From DASZIT01 sp963770635 (GTDB taxonomy: Bacteria > Actinomycetota > Acidimicrobiia > Acidimicrobiales > RAAP-2), in NCBI GenBank assembly GCA_963770635.1, contig CAVYQI010000003.1, forward strand, positions 310,001 through 374,000: a stretch of DNA of 64,000 nt. The letters are read 5' to 3'. Shown here piece by piece: positions 34,805 through 42,472 of this stretch; the stretch's first letter is position 1, and every line of letters begins with the position of its first letter. Under the pieces are notes generated by a model. That model searched no databases. It worked only from the letters and a program-made list of their open reading frames with translations, and was not told where the DNA came from. Position numbers and translations under genes: made by a program.

Positions 34805-35949
34805 GACGGGCCTCCAGCCAGTGCGACCGCACGGCGTGCGGCCTCGATCATGGTCGGCTCCGCCACCAGGCGATCCGACAGATGGTCGGCCAGGATCTCC
34901 CGGCCGGCGACGGCGTTGGTGCCGTCCAACCGCAACACGATGGGCGAGCTGATCTGCACCCGGTCGAGGGCTTCGAGCACCCCGTTGGCCACCTCGTCCA
35001 CCCGGGTGATGCCCCCGAAGATGTTGACGAAGATGGAGCGCACCGCCGGGTCGGAGTTGATGACCTCCAGGGCGGCGGCCATCACGTCGGCGTTGGCACC
35101 GCCCCCGATGTCCAAGAAGTTGGCCGCCGAGCCCCCGCACTGGTTGACCACGTCGAGGGTGCTCATGGCCAGGCCGGCACCATTGGCGATGATCCCTACC
35201 GACCCGTCGAGCCCGATGTAGTTGAGCCCCCGGGCCTTGGCCCGGGCCTCGCGCTCGTCCTCGACATCGCTGCCGGCGAACTCCTCCCACTCCGGGTGCC
35301 GGAAGGCGGCGTTGTCGTCGAGGGTGACCTTGGCGTCCAGGGCGTGGACCTTGCCCTCCGGGGTCAGGATCAGCGGATTGATCTCGGCCAGGTCGCAGTC
35401 GCCTTCGGTGTAGCAGGTATACAGCTTCACCAACAGGTCGGCGGCTTGACTCCGGGCCTCCGGGTCGAGGTTGGCCCGGTCCACCCACGCCCGGGCGGCT
35501 TCGAGGCTGAGACCGTCGACCGGGTCGACGTGCAACAGGGCGATGGCATCGGGGTTGGTCACCGCCACCTCTTCGATCTCCACCCCGCCTTCCGCCGACA
35601 GCATGCCCAGGTGCTTCTTGGCCGCCCGATCGAGGGTGAAACTGGCGTAGTACTCGCGCTCGATGTCGGAGGCGTGCTCGATCCAGAGCCGCTTGACCAC
35701 GTGGCCCTTGATGTCCAGACCCAGGATGTTCCCGGCATGGGTCCGCACCTCACCGATGTCGTTGGCCAGCTTCACCCCACCGGCCTTGCCCCGGCCCCCG
35801 ACTTTCACCTGGGCCTTGACCACCACCGGGTAGCCCGCCTGGTCGGCCTGGGCCACGGCTTCCTCGACGGTGTCGGCGACCCCGCCTTTGGAAATAGGGA
35901 TGCCGAACCGGGCGAAGTACTGCTTGCCCTGGTATTCGAAGAGATCCAC
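34801..35949 (-). CDS. sucC: Succinyl-CoA ligase beta subunit
   Basis: 382 aa from the GTG at 35949, which reads MDLFEYQGKQYFARFGIP, the standard SucC opening. An AGAGAGG ribosome site lies about 10 nt upstream. The ATP-grasp segment VVKAQVKVGGRGKAGGVK, the GSVGIIANGAGLAMSTLD region and GGANADVMAAAL are intact. Length is normal. It precedes sucD with a 4-nt overlap; the two subunits form the ligase. Confidence 0.97.
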   Translation of the reverse strand: MDLFEYQGKQYFARFGIPISKGGVADTVEEAVAQADQAGYPVVVKAQVKVGGRGKAGGVKLANDIGEVRTHAGNILGLDIKGHVVKRLWIEHASDIEREYYASFTLDRAAKKHLGMLSAEGGVEIEEVAVTNPDAIALLHVDPVDGLSLEAARAWVDRANLDPEARSQAADLLVKLYTCYTEGDCDLAEINPLILTPEGKVHALDAKVTLDDNAAFRHPEWEEFAGSDVEDEREARAKARGLNYIGLDGSVGIIANGAGLAMSTLDVVNQCGGSAANFLDIGGGANADVMAAALEVINSDPAVRSIFVNIFGGITRVDEVANGVLEALDRVQISSPIVLRLDGTNAVAGREILADHLSDRLVAEPTMIEAARRAVALAGGPS

Positions 35950-36054
35950 CGGATCCGTTCCTCTCTGTTGGTGTTGACGGTTCTGAACAAGACAATCTGG
36001 GACGGCGCGACGTTCTGGGACGCACCGCTTCGATGCGGTTGGAAGGTGGTTGCG

Positions 36055-36462
36055 TCAACCACCTTCTCGGGTGTCGAGGGCGTCGGCCAGCCACGCCCCG
36101 ATGGCCGGCAACGGTGCACCCGGGGTGAAGACCTCGGCGACGCCCTGGGCCTTCAGCACCGGGATGTCGGCCTCGGGAATGATGCCACCCACCAGGACCA
36201 GGACATCGTCGCGGCCATGGTCTTTGAGGCTCTCCATGACCCGGGGGATGAGGGTGAGGTGGGCCCCGGAGAGGAGCGACAACCCCACCGCATCGGCGTC
36301 CTCCTGGATGACCGCCTGGACGACCTGCTCGGGCGTCTGGTGGAGCCCGGTGTAGATGACCTCGAACCCGGCGTCCCGAAGGGCCCGGGCGATCACCTTG
36401 GCGCCGCGGTCGTGCCCGTCCAGCCCGGGTTTGGCCACGACCACTCGATAAGGTCGTTTCAC
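36055..36462 (-). CDS. Stand-alone B12-binding domain protein (methylmalonyl-CoA mutase C-terminal type)
   Basis: 135 aa. The corrinoid signature GLDGHDRGAKVIARAL supplies the lower-ligand His (D-x-H-x-x-G), followed by GLSLLSGAH and VLVGGIIPEAD, typical of the mutase cobalamin domain. No catalytic TIM-barrel part is adjacent, so a separate large subunit is expected elsewhere. GTG at 36462 is chosen because upstream codons are unconserved. The location just before sucCD suggests the isomerisation of methylmalonyl-CoA to succinyl-CoA; the related ethylmalonyl- or isobutyryl-CoA mutases remain possible. Confidence 0.82.
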   Translation of the reverse strand: MKRPYRVVVAKPGLDGHDRGAKVIARALRDAGFEVIYTGLHQTPEQVVQAVIQEDADAVGLSLLSGAHLTLIPRVMESLKDHGRDDVLVLVGGIIPEADIPVLKAQGVAEVFTPGAPLPAIGAWLADALDTREGG

Positions 36463-36639
36463 GGGGGCCGATCCTAAACGACGTGCCCCTAGGGAGCGCC
36501 AAACGGTCGGTCGGCCCCGGACGACGACCAGCCGCCGACGACCGGCGTCACCGGCCCGAATTGGAGGCTGGAGCCGAAATCGTCGTGGTACGTTCGATCC
36601 GTCGCACTCGAGACCACACCCCCGGATTCGGAGGACGCC

Positions 36640-37593
36640 GTGCCCACGCCGGCCGAAGCCGTGGATCCATCCGACCCACACTCCTCCCGCTCATCGGTGT
36701 CTCCGTCGCGGGTCCGGGGCCTGGCGCGGATCGCCCGCCCCCGCCAGTGGCTGAAGAACCTGCTGGTCTTCGTGGCCCCGGCGGTGGCCGGAGTCCTCTT
36801 CCACCGGCACGCCTTCCTGCAGAGCCTGGCGGCCTTCGGGATCTTCTGCCTGGCCGCCAGCGGTGCCTATTTCCTCAACGACTCCCTCGATGCGGAGGCG
36901 GACCGGGCCCACCCGACCAAGCGCGACCGGCCGATCGCCGCCGGCCTGGTGCCGGTGGGGATGGGGCTCGGGATCGGCAGCGGGCTCCTGGCCATCTCGA
37001 TCGTCCTCGGCTGGGTCCTGGCCGGTTGGCACATGGCCGTGGTCATGGGCGCCTATGGCGCCATCAACACGCTGTACTCGCTGGCCCTGAAGGACGAGCC
37101 GATCCTCGACCTCGCCGCGGTGAGCTCGGGGTTCGTGCTCCGGGCGGTGGCCGGCGGGGTGGCCGCCGGGGTGCCGTTGTCCAACTGGTTCCTCATCGTG
37201 GCCTCGTTCGGCTCGCTGCTCATCGTCACCGGCAAGCGGTCCGGCGAGAAGCAACTGCTCGACGATCACCGCACCAATCACGACGATGTCCGCCAGACCC
37301 TCGGGCTCTACAGCGTCTCCTTCCTGCTCACGGTACGCACCCTGGCCGCCGCCGTATCGGTGACCGCCTACTGCCTGTGGGCCTTCGAGCGGGCGTCCCA
37401 GGTCCATCCGGGTCACGACCCGGTGTGGTTTCAGCTGACCATCGTGCCCTTCGTGATCGCGCTGCTCCACGTGGTGCGCCTCCTCGACTCCGGGGAGGGG
37501 GCCGCCCCCGAAGAGCTGGCCATCCGCGACCACCGTCTCCAGATCTACGGCCTGGTGTGGATCGGACTGTTCGCCATCGGGATCTACGGTTGA
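36640..37593 (+). CDS. ubiA: Decaprenyl-phosphate phosphoribosyltransferase (UbiA family)
   Basis: 317 aa, integral membrane prenyltransferase. The Asp-rich motif FLNDSLDAEADR (about 88-99) and TKRDRPIAAG are diagnostic of the family. The second polar loop, KRSGEKQLLDDHRTNHDDVR, resembles the Mycobacterium tuberculosis Rv3806c enzyme, which puts phosphoribose on decaprenyl phosphate. About eight to nine hydrophobic segments follow. It is placed directly before dprE1 and dprE2, the next two steps to decaprenyl-phosphoryl-arabinose, which strengthens the assignment. Confidence 0.9.
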   Translation: MPTPAEAVDPSDPHSSRSSVSPSRVRGLARIARPRQWLKNLLVFVAPAVAGVLFHRHAFLQSLAAFGIFCLAASGAYFLNDSLDAEADRAHPTKRDRPIAAGLVPVGMGLGIGSGLLAISIVLGWVLAGWHMAVVMGAYGAINTLYSLALKDEPILDLAAVSSGFVLRAVAGGVAAGVPLSNWFLIVASFGSLLIVTGKRSGEKQLLDDHRTNHDDVRQTLGLYSVSFLLTVRTLAAAVSVTAYCLWAFERASQVHPGHDPVWFQLTIVPFVIALLHVVRLLDSGEGAAPEELAIRDHRLQIYGLVWIGLFAIGIYG

Positions 37594-39101
37594 CCGGCGG
37601 TCCGCTCGGTCGTCGGGCCGTGCTCACCGGCTGGGGTCGAACCGCGCCCTCGTCGGCCAAGGTGGTCCAGGCCATCCACCCCGATGTCGTCGACCAGGCC
37701 ATCAAGGCGGCTTCGAACTCCGGAGTGGATCGGGGGATGATCGCCCGGGGACTAGGCCGCAGCTACGGGGACGCCGCCCAGAATGCCGGGGGCACGGTGG
37801 TGGACACCACCTGGCTCGACGGCATCCACCAGGTCGATCTCACCCGGGGTCTGATCACGGTGGGGGCGGGGGTGAGCCTCGAGACCCTGATGGAACGGTT
37901 CGTGCCGATGGGCTGGTTCGTGCCGGTGACCCCGGGCACCCGGATGGTGACAGTCGGGGGGGCCATCGCCGCCGACATCCACGGAAAGAACCATCACGTG
38001 GACGGGAGTTTCTGCTCCCACGTCACCCGGATGACCCTGGTGACGCCCACCGGGACGGTCGAGCTGTCACCCCGATCCGACCCTGACCTCTTCTGGGCGA
38101 CGGCCGGCGGCATGGGGCTCACCGGGGTGATCACCGACGCCACCCTGCAGATGATCGCCGTCGACACCAGCTACATGCTGGTGGACACCGAGCGGGCCAC
38201 CGACCTCGACGACGTGATGGACAAGATGGTCTCCGGCGACGACGGCTACCGGTACTCGGTGGCGTGGATCGATTGCCAGGCGACCGGCAGGCGGCTCGGA
38301 CGGTCAGTGCTCACCCGGGGCGACCACGCCCACCTCGAAGACCTGCCGGCCCGACTCCGGTCGGACCCGGACCGGGCCCGGGCCTTCCATCCCCGGTCCC
38401 TGCTGACGGTGCCGATCACCCCTCCGGGCGGCCTCCTCAACCCGTTGACGGTTGCGGCCTTCAACGAGTTCTGGTTCCGCAAGGCGCCCCGGCACCAGGT
38501 GGCCAAACCCCACCACCTCACCGGGTTCTTCCATCCGCTCGACGGAGTCGGATCCTGGAACCGGCTCTACGGCCCCGCCGGGTTTCTCCAGTACCAGTTC
38601 GTAGTGGCCGACCAGCAGGGGGGAACCGTCCGCCAGATCATCGAGCGGCTCAGCTCGTTGAAGCTGGCCTCCTTCCTGGCCGTCCTCAAGCGCTTCGGCC
38701 CCGGGGACCCGGGACCGATCTCGTTCCCGATGGCGGGGTGGACCCTGGCCCTCGACCTGCCGGTCGGCTCCCACCGTCTCGACTCGCTCCTCGACGAGCT
38801 CGATCAATTGGTTCTGGCGGCGGGCGGGCGGGTATACCTGGCCAAAGACTCACGGGTGTCGCCGGAGGCCTTCGCCGCCATGTACCCGCGGCTCGACGAG
38901 TGGCGAGCGGTCCGTCAACGGGTCGACCCCGACGGACTCCTCCGATCAGATCTGGGCCGCCGGCTCGGCCTCTGCGGCGATGCCGGCGAGACTCCGGCGC
39001 CCAAGAAGAAGCGGGCGCCGGCCCGAAAGACAGCCCGGGGCCAGTCCCAGAAGGCGGCCCCGACCCCATCCAGACCAACCAAAGAACGGAGCTCCCGATG
39101 A
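37590..39101 (+). CDS. dprE1: Decaprenylphosphoryl-beta-D-ribose 2-oxidase (DprE1-like)
   Basis: 503 aa from the TTG at 37590 (4-nt TTGA overlap with ubiA); a GTG at 37620 is an alternative. It has an FAD-linked oxidase fold: LTGWGRTAPS, ARGLGRSYGDAAQNAGG, TPGTRMVTVGGAIAADIHGK and the FAD-linked His segment GKNHHVDGSF, with a later catalytic Lys in YLAKDSR. It is very similar to mycobacterial DprE1. The Cys bound covalently by benzothiazinones (GWNICVDF) is Ala here (GWTLALDL, codon 38748-38750). A Lys/Arg-rich tail of about 40 residues is extra. With DprE2 it epimerises decaprenyl-phosphoribose. Confidence 0.92.
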   Translation: MTGGPLGRRAVLTGWGRTAPSSAKVVQAIHPDVVDQAIKAASNSGVDRGMIARGLGRSYGDAAQNAGGTVVDTTWLDGIHQVDLTRGLITVGAGVSLETLMERFVPMGWFVPVTPGTRMVTVGGAIAADIHGKNHHVDGSFCSHVTRMTLVTPTGTVELSPRSDPDLFWATAGGMGLTGVITDATLQMIAVDTSYMLVDTERATDLDDVMDKMVSGDDGYRYSVAWIDCQATGRRLGRSVLTRGDHAHLEDLPARLRSDPDRARAFHPRSLLTVPITPPGGLLNPLTVAAFNEFWFRKAPRHQVAKPHHLTGFFHPLDGVGSWNRLYGPAGFLQYQFVVADQQGGTVRQIIERLSSLKLASFLAVLKRFGPGDPGPISFPMAGWTLALDLPVGSHRLDSLLDELDQLVLAAGGRVYLAKDSRVSPEAFAAMYPRLDEWRAVRQRVDPDGLLRSDLGRRLGLCGDAGETPAPKKKRAPARKTARGQSQKAAPTPSRPTKERSSR

Positions 39102-39859
39102 TCGATGCCACCGGCAGACCGCAATCAGTCCTGGTACTCGGGGGCTCGTCCGAGATCGCCCAGTCCATCCTGGCCAAGTTGTGCCCCGGTCGGTGCCGCA
39201 CGGTGATCCTGGCCGGCCGGGACGGACCGAAGCTACAGGCGGCCGCCGAGCACACCGCCATCGTCGGGGCCGACACCATCGAGATCGTCGACTTCGACGC
39301 CACCGACGTCGAGCACCATGCCAAGGTGATCGACGGGATCTTCAAGGAGTTCGGCGACATCGACCTGGTGGTGGTGGCTGCCGGGGTGCTGGGCAACCAG
39401 GAGGAGGACGAACGCGACCCGGTTGCCGCCGCCCGGGTGATCACCACCAACTTCACCGGGCTGGCCTCGGCCATGTTGGCGGTGGCCGACCGGTTGCGGC
39501 ACCAGGGATACGGCCGCCTGGTGGTGCTGTCGTCGGTGGCCGGGCTGCGGGCCCGGAAGGCCAACTTCATCTACGGCGCCTCCAAGGCCGGACTCGACGC
39601 CTTCTCCCAGGGACTGGGCGACTCGCTCCACGGGACCGGGGTCCGGGTGACGATCGTACGACCGGGGTTCGTGGTCGGGCGGATGACCCAGGGAATGACC
39701 CCGGCGCCCTTCTCGACCACCCCCGATGCCGTGGCCGACGCGGTGGTGCGGGGGATCGAGTCGGGGACGTCGGTGGTCTACGAGCCCCCGCTCCTCCGTT
39801 GGGTGTTCGCCGCCATGCGCATCCTGCCGAACGGGGTCTGGCGTCGCCTCCCGGGTTGA
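39098..39859 (+). CDS. dprE2: Decaprenylphosphoryl-2-keto-ribose reductase (DprE2-like SDR)
   Basis: 253 aa short-chain dehydrogenase. The nucleotide loop VLGGSSEIAQSIL, VVAAGVLGNQ, the catalytic Ser in VVLSSVAGLR and YGASKAG (catalytic Tyr and Lys) are all present. The C-terminal region PPLLRWVFAAMRILPNGVWRR is typical of DprE2. It overlaps dprE1 by 4 nt with a GGAG ribosome site inside dprE1. It reduces the keto intermediate with NADH to yield decaprenyl-phosphoryl-arabinose. Confidence 0.9.
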   Translation: MIDATGRPQSVLVLGGSSEIAQSILAKLCPGRCRTVILAGRDGPKLQAAAEHTAIVGADTIEIVDFDATDVEHHAKVIDGIFKEFGDIDLVVVAAGVLGNQEEDERDPVAAARVITTNFTGLASAMLAVADRLRHQGYGRLVVLSSVAGLRARKANFIYGASKAGLDAFSQGLGDSLHGTGVRVTIVRPGFVVGRMTQGMTPAPFSTTPDAVADAVVRGIESGTSVVYEPPLLRWVFAAMRILPNGVWRRLPG

Positions 39860-39875
39860 GCCAGGGGCGGGCATA

Positions 39876-39895
39876 GGCCGGTTTTCGGACCGGCC
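39876..39895 (+). terminator. Putative terminator hairpin after dprE2
   Basis: GGCCGGT (39876-39882) pairs with ACCGGCC (39889-39895) around TTTCGG, 16 nt after the dprE2 stop. No T-tract follows, so it would be an actinobacterial-type stem terminator. A second 7-bp stem, GGCCCCT/AGGGGCC, lies at 39958-39977. Confidence 0.45.
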
Positions 39896-39899
39896 GGAG

Positions 39900-39999
39900 A
39901 GTGCACTTCCGGTATGGCATCGCCGCGCACGACAGGCTTCATCGATGTTGCGGTATCGGCCCCTGGGATGAGGGGCCAGAAGTGCATACTTCGGTATCC
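39900..39999. repeat. Imperfect direct repeats around a short hairpin
   Basis: AGTGCACTTCCGGTATGG (39900-39917) recurs imperfectly as AGTGCATACTTCGGTATCC (39981-39999), 81 bp apart. The GGCCCCT/AGGGGCC stem lies between. A third partial match, GCGGTATCGG, is at 39950. This is the region upstream of the FlaR-like kinase; a regulatory role is speculative. Confidence 0.35.
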
Positions 40000-40028
40000 C
40001 CAAACGGCTATGAGGGACACTGACGGCG

Positions 40029-40607
40029 ATGAGTGAAGCCCCGTCGGCGGTAGGACACCGCGTCATCGTCACTGGACTGGCCGGATCCGGGAAGAGCACC
40101 TTCTCGCTCGCGCTGGCGGCCAAGACCGGCTTGCCGGTCATTCATCTCGACCTCCACTTCTGGGAGCCCGGCTGGGTTGCACCGTCGGAGACCGAGTGGC
40201 GCGAGAAGCAATGTGGCGTGCTCGCCGGGGATGCCTGGATCGCCGACGGCAACTACCACGAGACACTCGATCTCCGACTCGAACGCGCGGACACCGTCGT
40301 GTTTCTCGACATGCGCTGGTGGCTTTGCGCAGGACGGGCGTTCCGGCGCGGCTTCCGAATGCCGGGCGAGTTGCCCGAAGGGTGCGACTATTCGGCCTGG
40401 CAGCGGTTGCGGGATGAGTGGCGTCTGGCCGTTCGCATCTGGCGAAAGAACCGCTCACAACCGGAGCTCGAACGCGAAATCATTTCGCAGCATGGTCAAC
40501 ATGCGGCCCTTCACGTGCTCAGATCCAAGCGGGCGGTCAGAGAATTCCTGGACAGTCTGGACGCCAACCACGTCGAACCCGACGGCGGATTTTCGGGCGC
40601 TGGGTGA
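40029..40607 (+). CDS. FlaR-like P-loop kinase (adenylate kinase-related)
   Basis: 192 aa. P-loop GLAGSGKSTFSLAL (about 14-28) is followed by the HLDLHFWEPGW segment and DAWIADGNYHETLDLRLERAD, both typical of proteins annotated as DNA topology modulation protein FlaR or adenylate kinase-like ATPases. No substrate is established for most members. Codon use is less GC-biased than neighbours, with an isolated promoter and terminator, so it may be acquired; this is weak evidence. Confidence 0.75.
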   Translation: MSEAPSAVGHRVIVTGLAGSGKSTFSLALAAKTGLPVIHLDLHFWEPGWVAPSETEWREKQCGVLAGDAWIADGNYHETLDLRLERADTVVFLDMRWWLCAGRAFRRGFRMPGELPEGCDYSAWQRLRDEWRLAVRIWRKNRSQPELEREIISQHGQHAALHVLRSKRAVREFLDSLDANHVEPDGGFSGAG

Positions 40608-40704
40608 TTCGCCCATCCACCGGTTCCGTGGGACGCCCCCCTGGTCCTGGCGGTGGCCGCGAGAGATCAACTCTGCGCACCCAACCACCGGCGCGGCTGA
40701 CCTT

Positions 40705-40733
40705 GATCACCCTGAACCCTGGTGATCGCTTTT
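40705..40733 (+). terminator. Rho-independent terminator after the FlaR-like gene
   Basis: GATCACC (40705-40711) pairs with GGTGATC (40721-40727) around a 9-nt loop, followed within 2 nt by TTTT. It lies about 97 nt after the kinase stop and before the convergent glycosyltransferase stop. Confidence 0.6.
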
Positions 40734-40761
40734 CGCGTACTTCCCTGTCCCACCCCCGATG

Positions 40762-42462
40762 TCACCCTGGAGGGTGAGCCGGGGCGGGCACGAAGGTGGC
40801 AGTGGTGGGCACGTCGCCGTGAGAGAACGTCTGCGACAACCCGTACGCACCCGGCGGGGCACCGGGAACCCCATCGGTGAGTACCACTTGGGCCTGGGCC
40901 GCGGATCCGGCCACGTACCGCGGGGTGAACATGAACCCCCAGGCGGCTTGCACGGTCGGGTGGTAGCCGTCGTGGGAGAGCTGCAGGAACAAGCCGCTGG
41001 CCTCCGGCCACCGGTCGGCGTTGCCGATGACGATCAGGAGGTTGGTCTCCGACGCCTGCCGCAGGTGAGCGACGGCAAAGCCGGTCAGCTGGGGGATCTC
41101 CAGGTTCCCGTCCGAATCGACCAGCGCCGACCCCTGCTCCAACTGCCAGCCGACCAGGGCGATGGGAAGGACCAGGACGGCCGCCATCGTCCACCCCGCC
41201 ACCAGCCGCCACCATCGCGTCGACGTCGGGGGGCCGTCTGCCGTCGGGGTCGGGGCCGCCGCCCGGTGCTGCAGGCCGTCCACCGCCAACACCCCGAGCG
41301 CCGCCACCGCCGGGACCGGCAGCAGCTCCATCCAGAACGCCAGGTAGTTGCCGATGGATCCCACGATGCGTTCGACGGCGATGACCGACACCGCCAATCC
41401 CACCAGCGTGGTGAGGCTGAGCCCGAAGGCGAACCAGTGGCGGCGCCATCCGGCCCAGACCATCCCGACCACGGCCAGACCGGCCCAGACCACCAGCACC
41501 TGCTGCCTCCCGGCCGCCGCGGTGGTCATCGACGCGGTGGCCGAGACGTTGCCCCAGGGGACCGCGGTCGTCGCGTTGGCCACCACCGCCCATGCCGCCT
41601 TCAGGCTGTGGGTGGGGCCGTATTTTGCCGCAGTGGTCGGGTTGGTGAAGAAGTCGTAGAGGGCCGAAAGGTTCCCGGGGTGGCCCCTCAACTGCTGGAC
41701 CAGCGGGGGCAGCCAGGCGACGGCCACCACCGCCACCCCGAGCACCGACAACAGCGCCGGGGCCCACCGCCGCGCCGGGCTATCCACCCGTCGGTGGCGC
41801 CCGCGTGGTCGCAGCACCAACCGGACCAGGTAGCCGATCACGGCACAGACGGCCATCGCCCCGACGATCGGGATGGTGCCGACGTCGGTCTGCACCACGT
41901 AGGAGCCGACCACCGCCACCCCGATCACCGAGAGACCCGACCCGGAGATGGCCGCCGCTGTCAACACCATGACCAACAGGACGGCCGACGCCTCGAGGTA
42001 AGGATTCCAGAACGTCTCGATGGCGTTGGCCCCGAGGGCGAGGAGCATCACCCCCACCACCCCGACCGTCCAGCGCGCCGACCATTCACCCGCGAATCGG
42101 CGGACGACCAACACCGCGGCGACGATGCAGAGCCCGTTGATCAGCAACGAGCCGAGGAAGAGCGACCGGGGGTTGGTATTCGAAGCGCTGTAGACGGGGG
42201 CCTGCAGATAGAAGAGCGCCGGCCCGGGATGGCTCCACCCGAAGCGGGAGTAGGGACCGAGCTCGATATGAAACCTCATGGCGTCGCCCACCCGCGAGGC
42301 GAGGACGGCCTGGTCGCCGTAGTGGTAGTACGGCTGCCCGAACGTGGTCACCAGCTTGACCAGACCCACCACCACCGCCAGCGAGGTGACCACCGCACTG
42401 ACCGGCCAGACCGAGGGGGACCGCCAGGAGCGCGGTGGTTGGCCGGCCGTCGCCTCGCGCAT
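40762..42462 (-). CDS. Polytopic membrane protein, GT-C glycosyltransferase-like
   Basis: 566 aa from the ATG at 42462, which lies 10 nt after the pcrA stop. At least ten hydrophobic segments are present. The first outer loop carries HYGDQAVLASRVGDAM and a later WSHPGPALFYLQAP, in the layout of PMT/ArnT-type GT-C enzymes that use lipid-linked sugars. The C-terminal 120 residues form an outer soluble domain. It shares layout and motifs with the protein at 59228-60898. Donor and acceptor are unknown; given the DPA cassette, an arabinose or mannose lipid donor is conceivable. Confidence 0.65.
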   Translation of the reverse strand: MREATAGQPPRSWRSPSVWPVSAVVTSLAVVVGLVKLVTTFGQPYYHYGDQAVLASRVGDAMRFHIELGPYSRFGWSHPGPALFYLQAPVYSASNTNPRSLFLGSLLINGLCIVAAVLVVRRFAGEWSARWTVGVVGVMLLALGANAIETFWNPYLEASAVLLVMVLTAAAISGSGLSVIGVAVVGSYVVQTDVGTIPIVGAMAVCAVIGYLVRLVLRPRGRHRRVDSPARRWAPALLSVLGVAVVAVAWLPPLVQQLRGHPGNLSALYDFFTNPTTAAKYGPTHSLKAAWAVVANATTAVPWGNVSATASMTTAAAGRQQVLVVWAGLAVVGMVWAGWRRHWFAFGLSLTTLVGLAVSVIAVERIVGSIGNYLAFWMELLPVPAVAALGVLAVDGLQHRAAAPTPTADGPPTSTRWWRLVAGWTMAAVLVLPIALVGWQLEQGSALVDSDGNLEIPQLTGFAVAHLRQASETNLLIVIGNADRWPEASGLFLQLSHDGYHPTVQAAWGFMFTPRYVAGSAAQAQVVLTDGVPGAPPGAYGLSQTFSHGDVPTTATFVPAPAHPPG

Positions 42463-42472
42463 CGGCGGCTGG

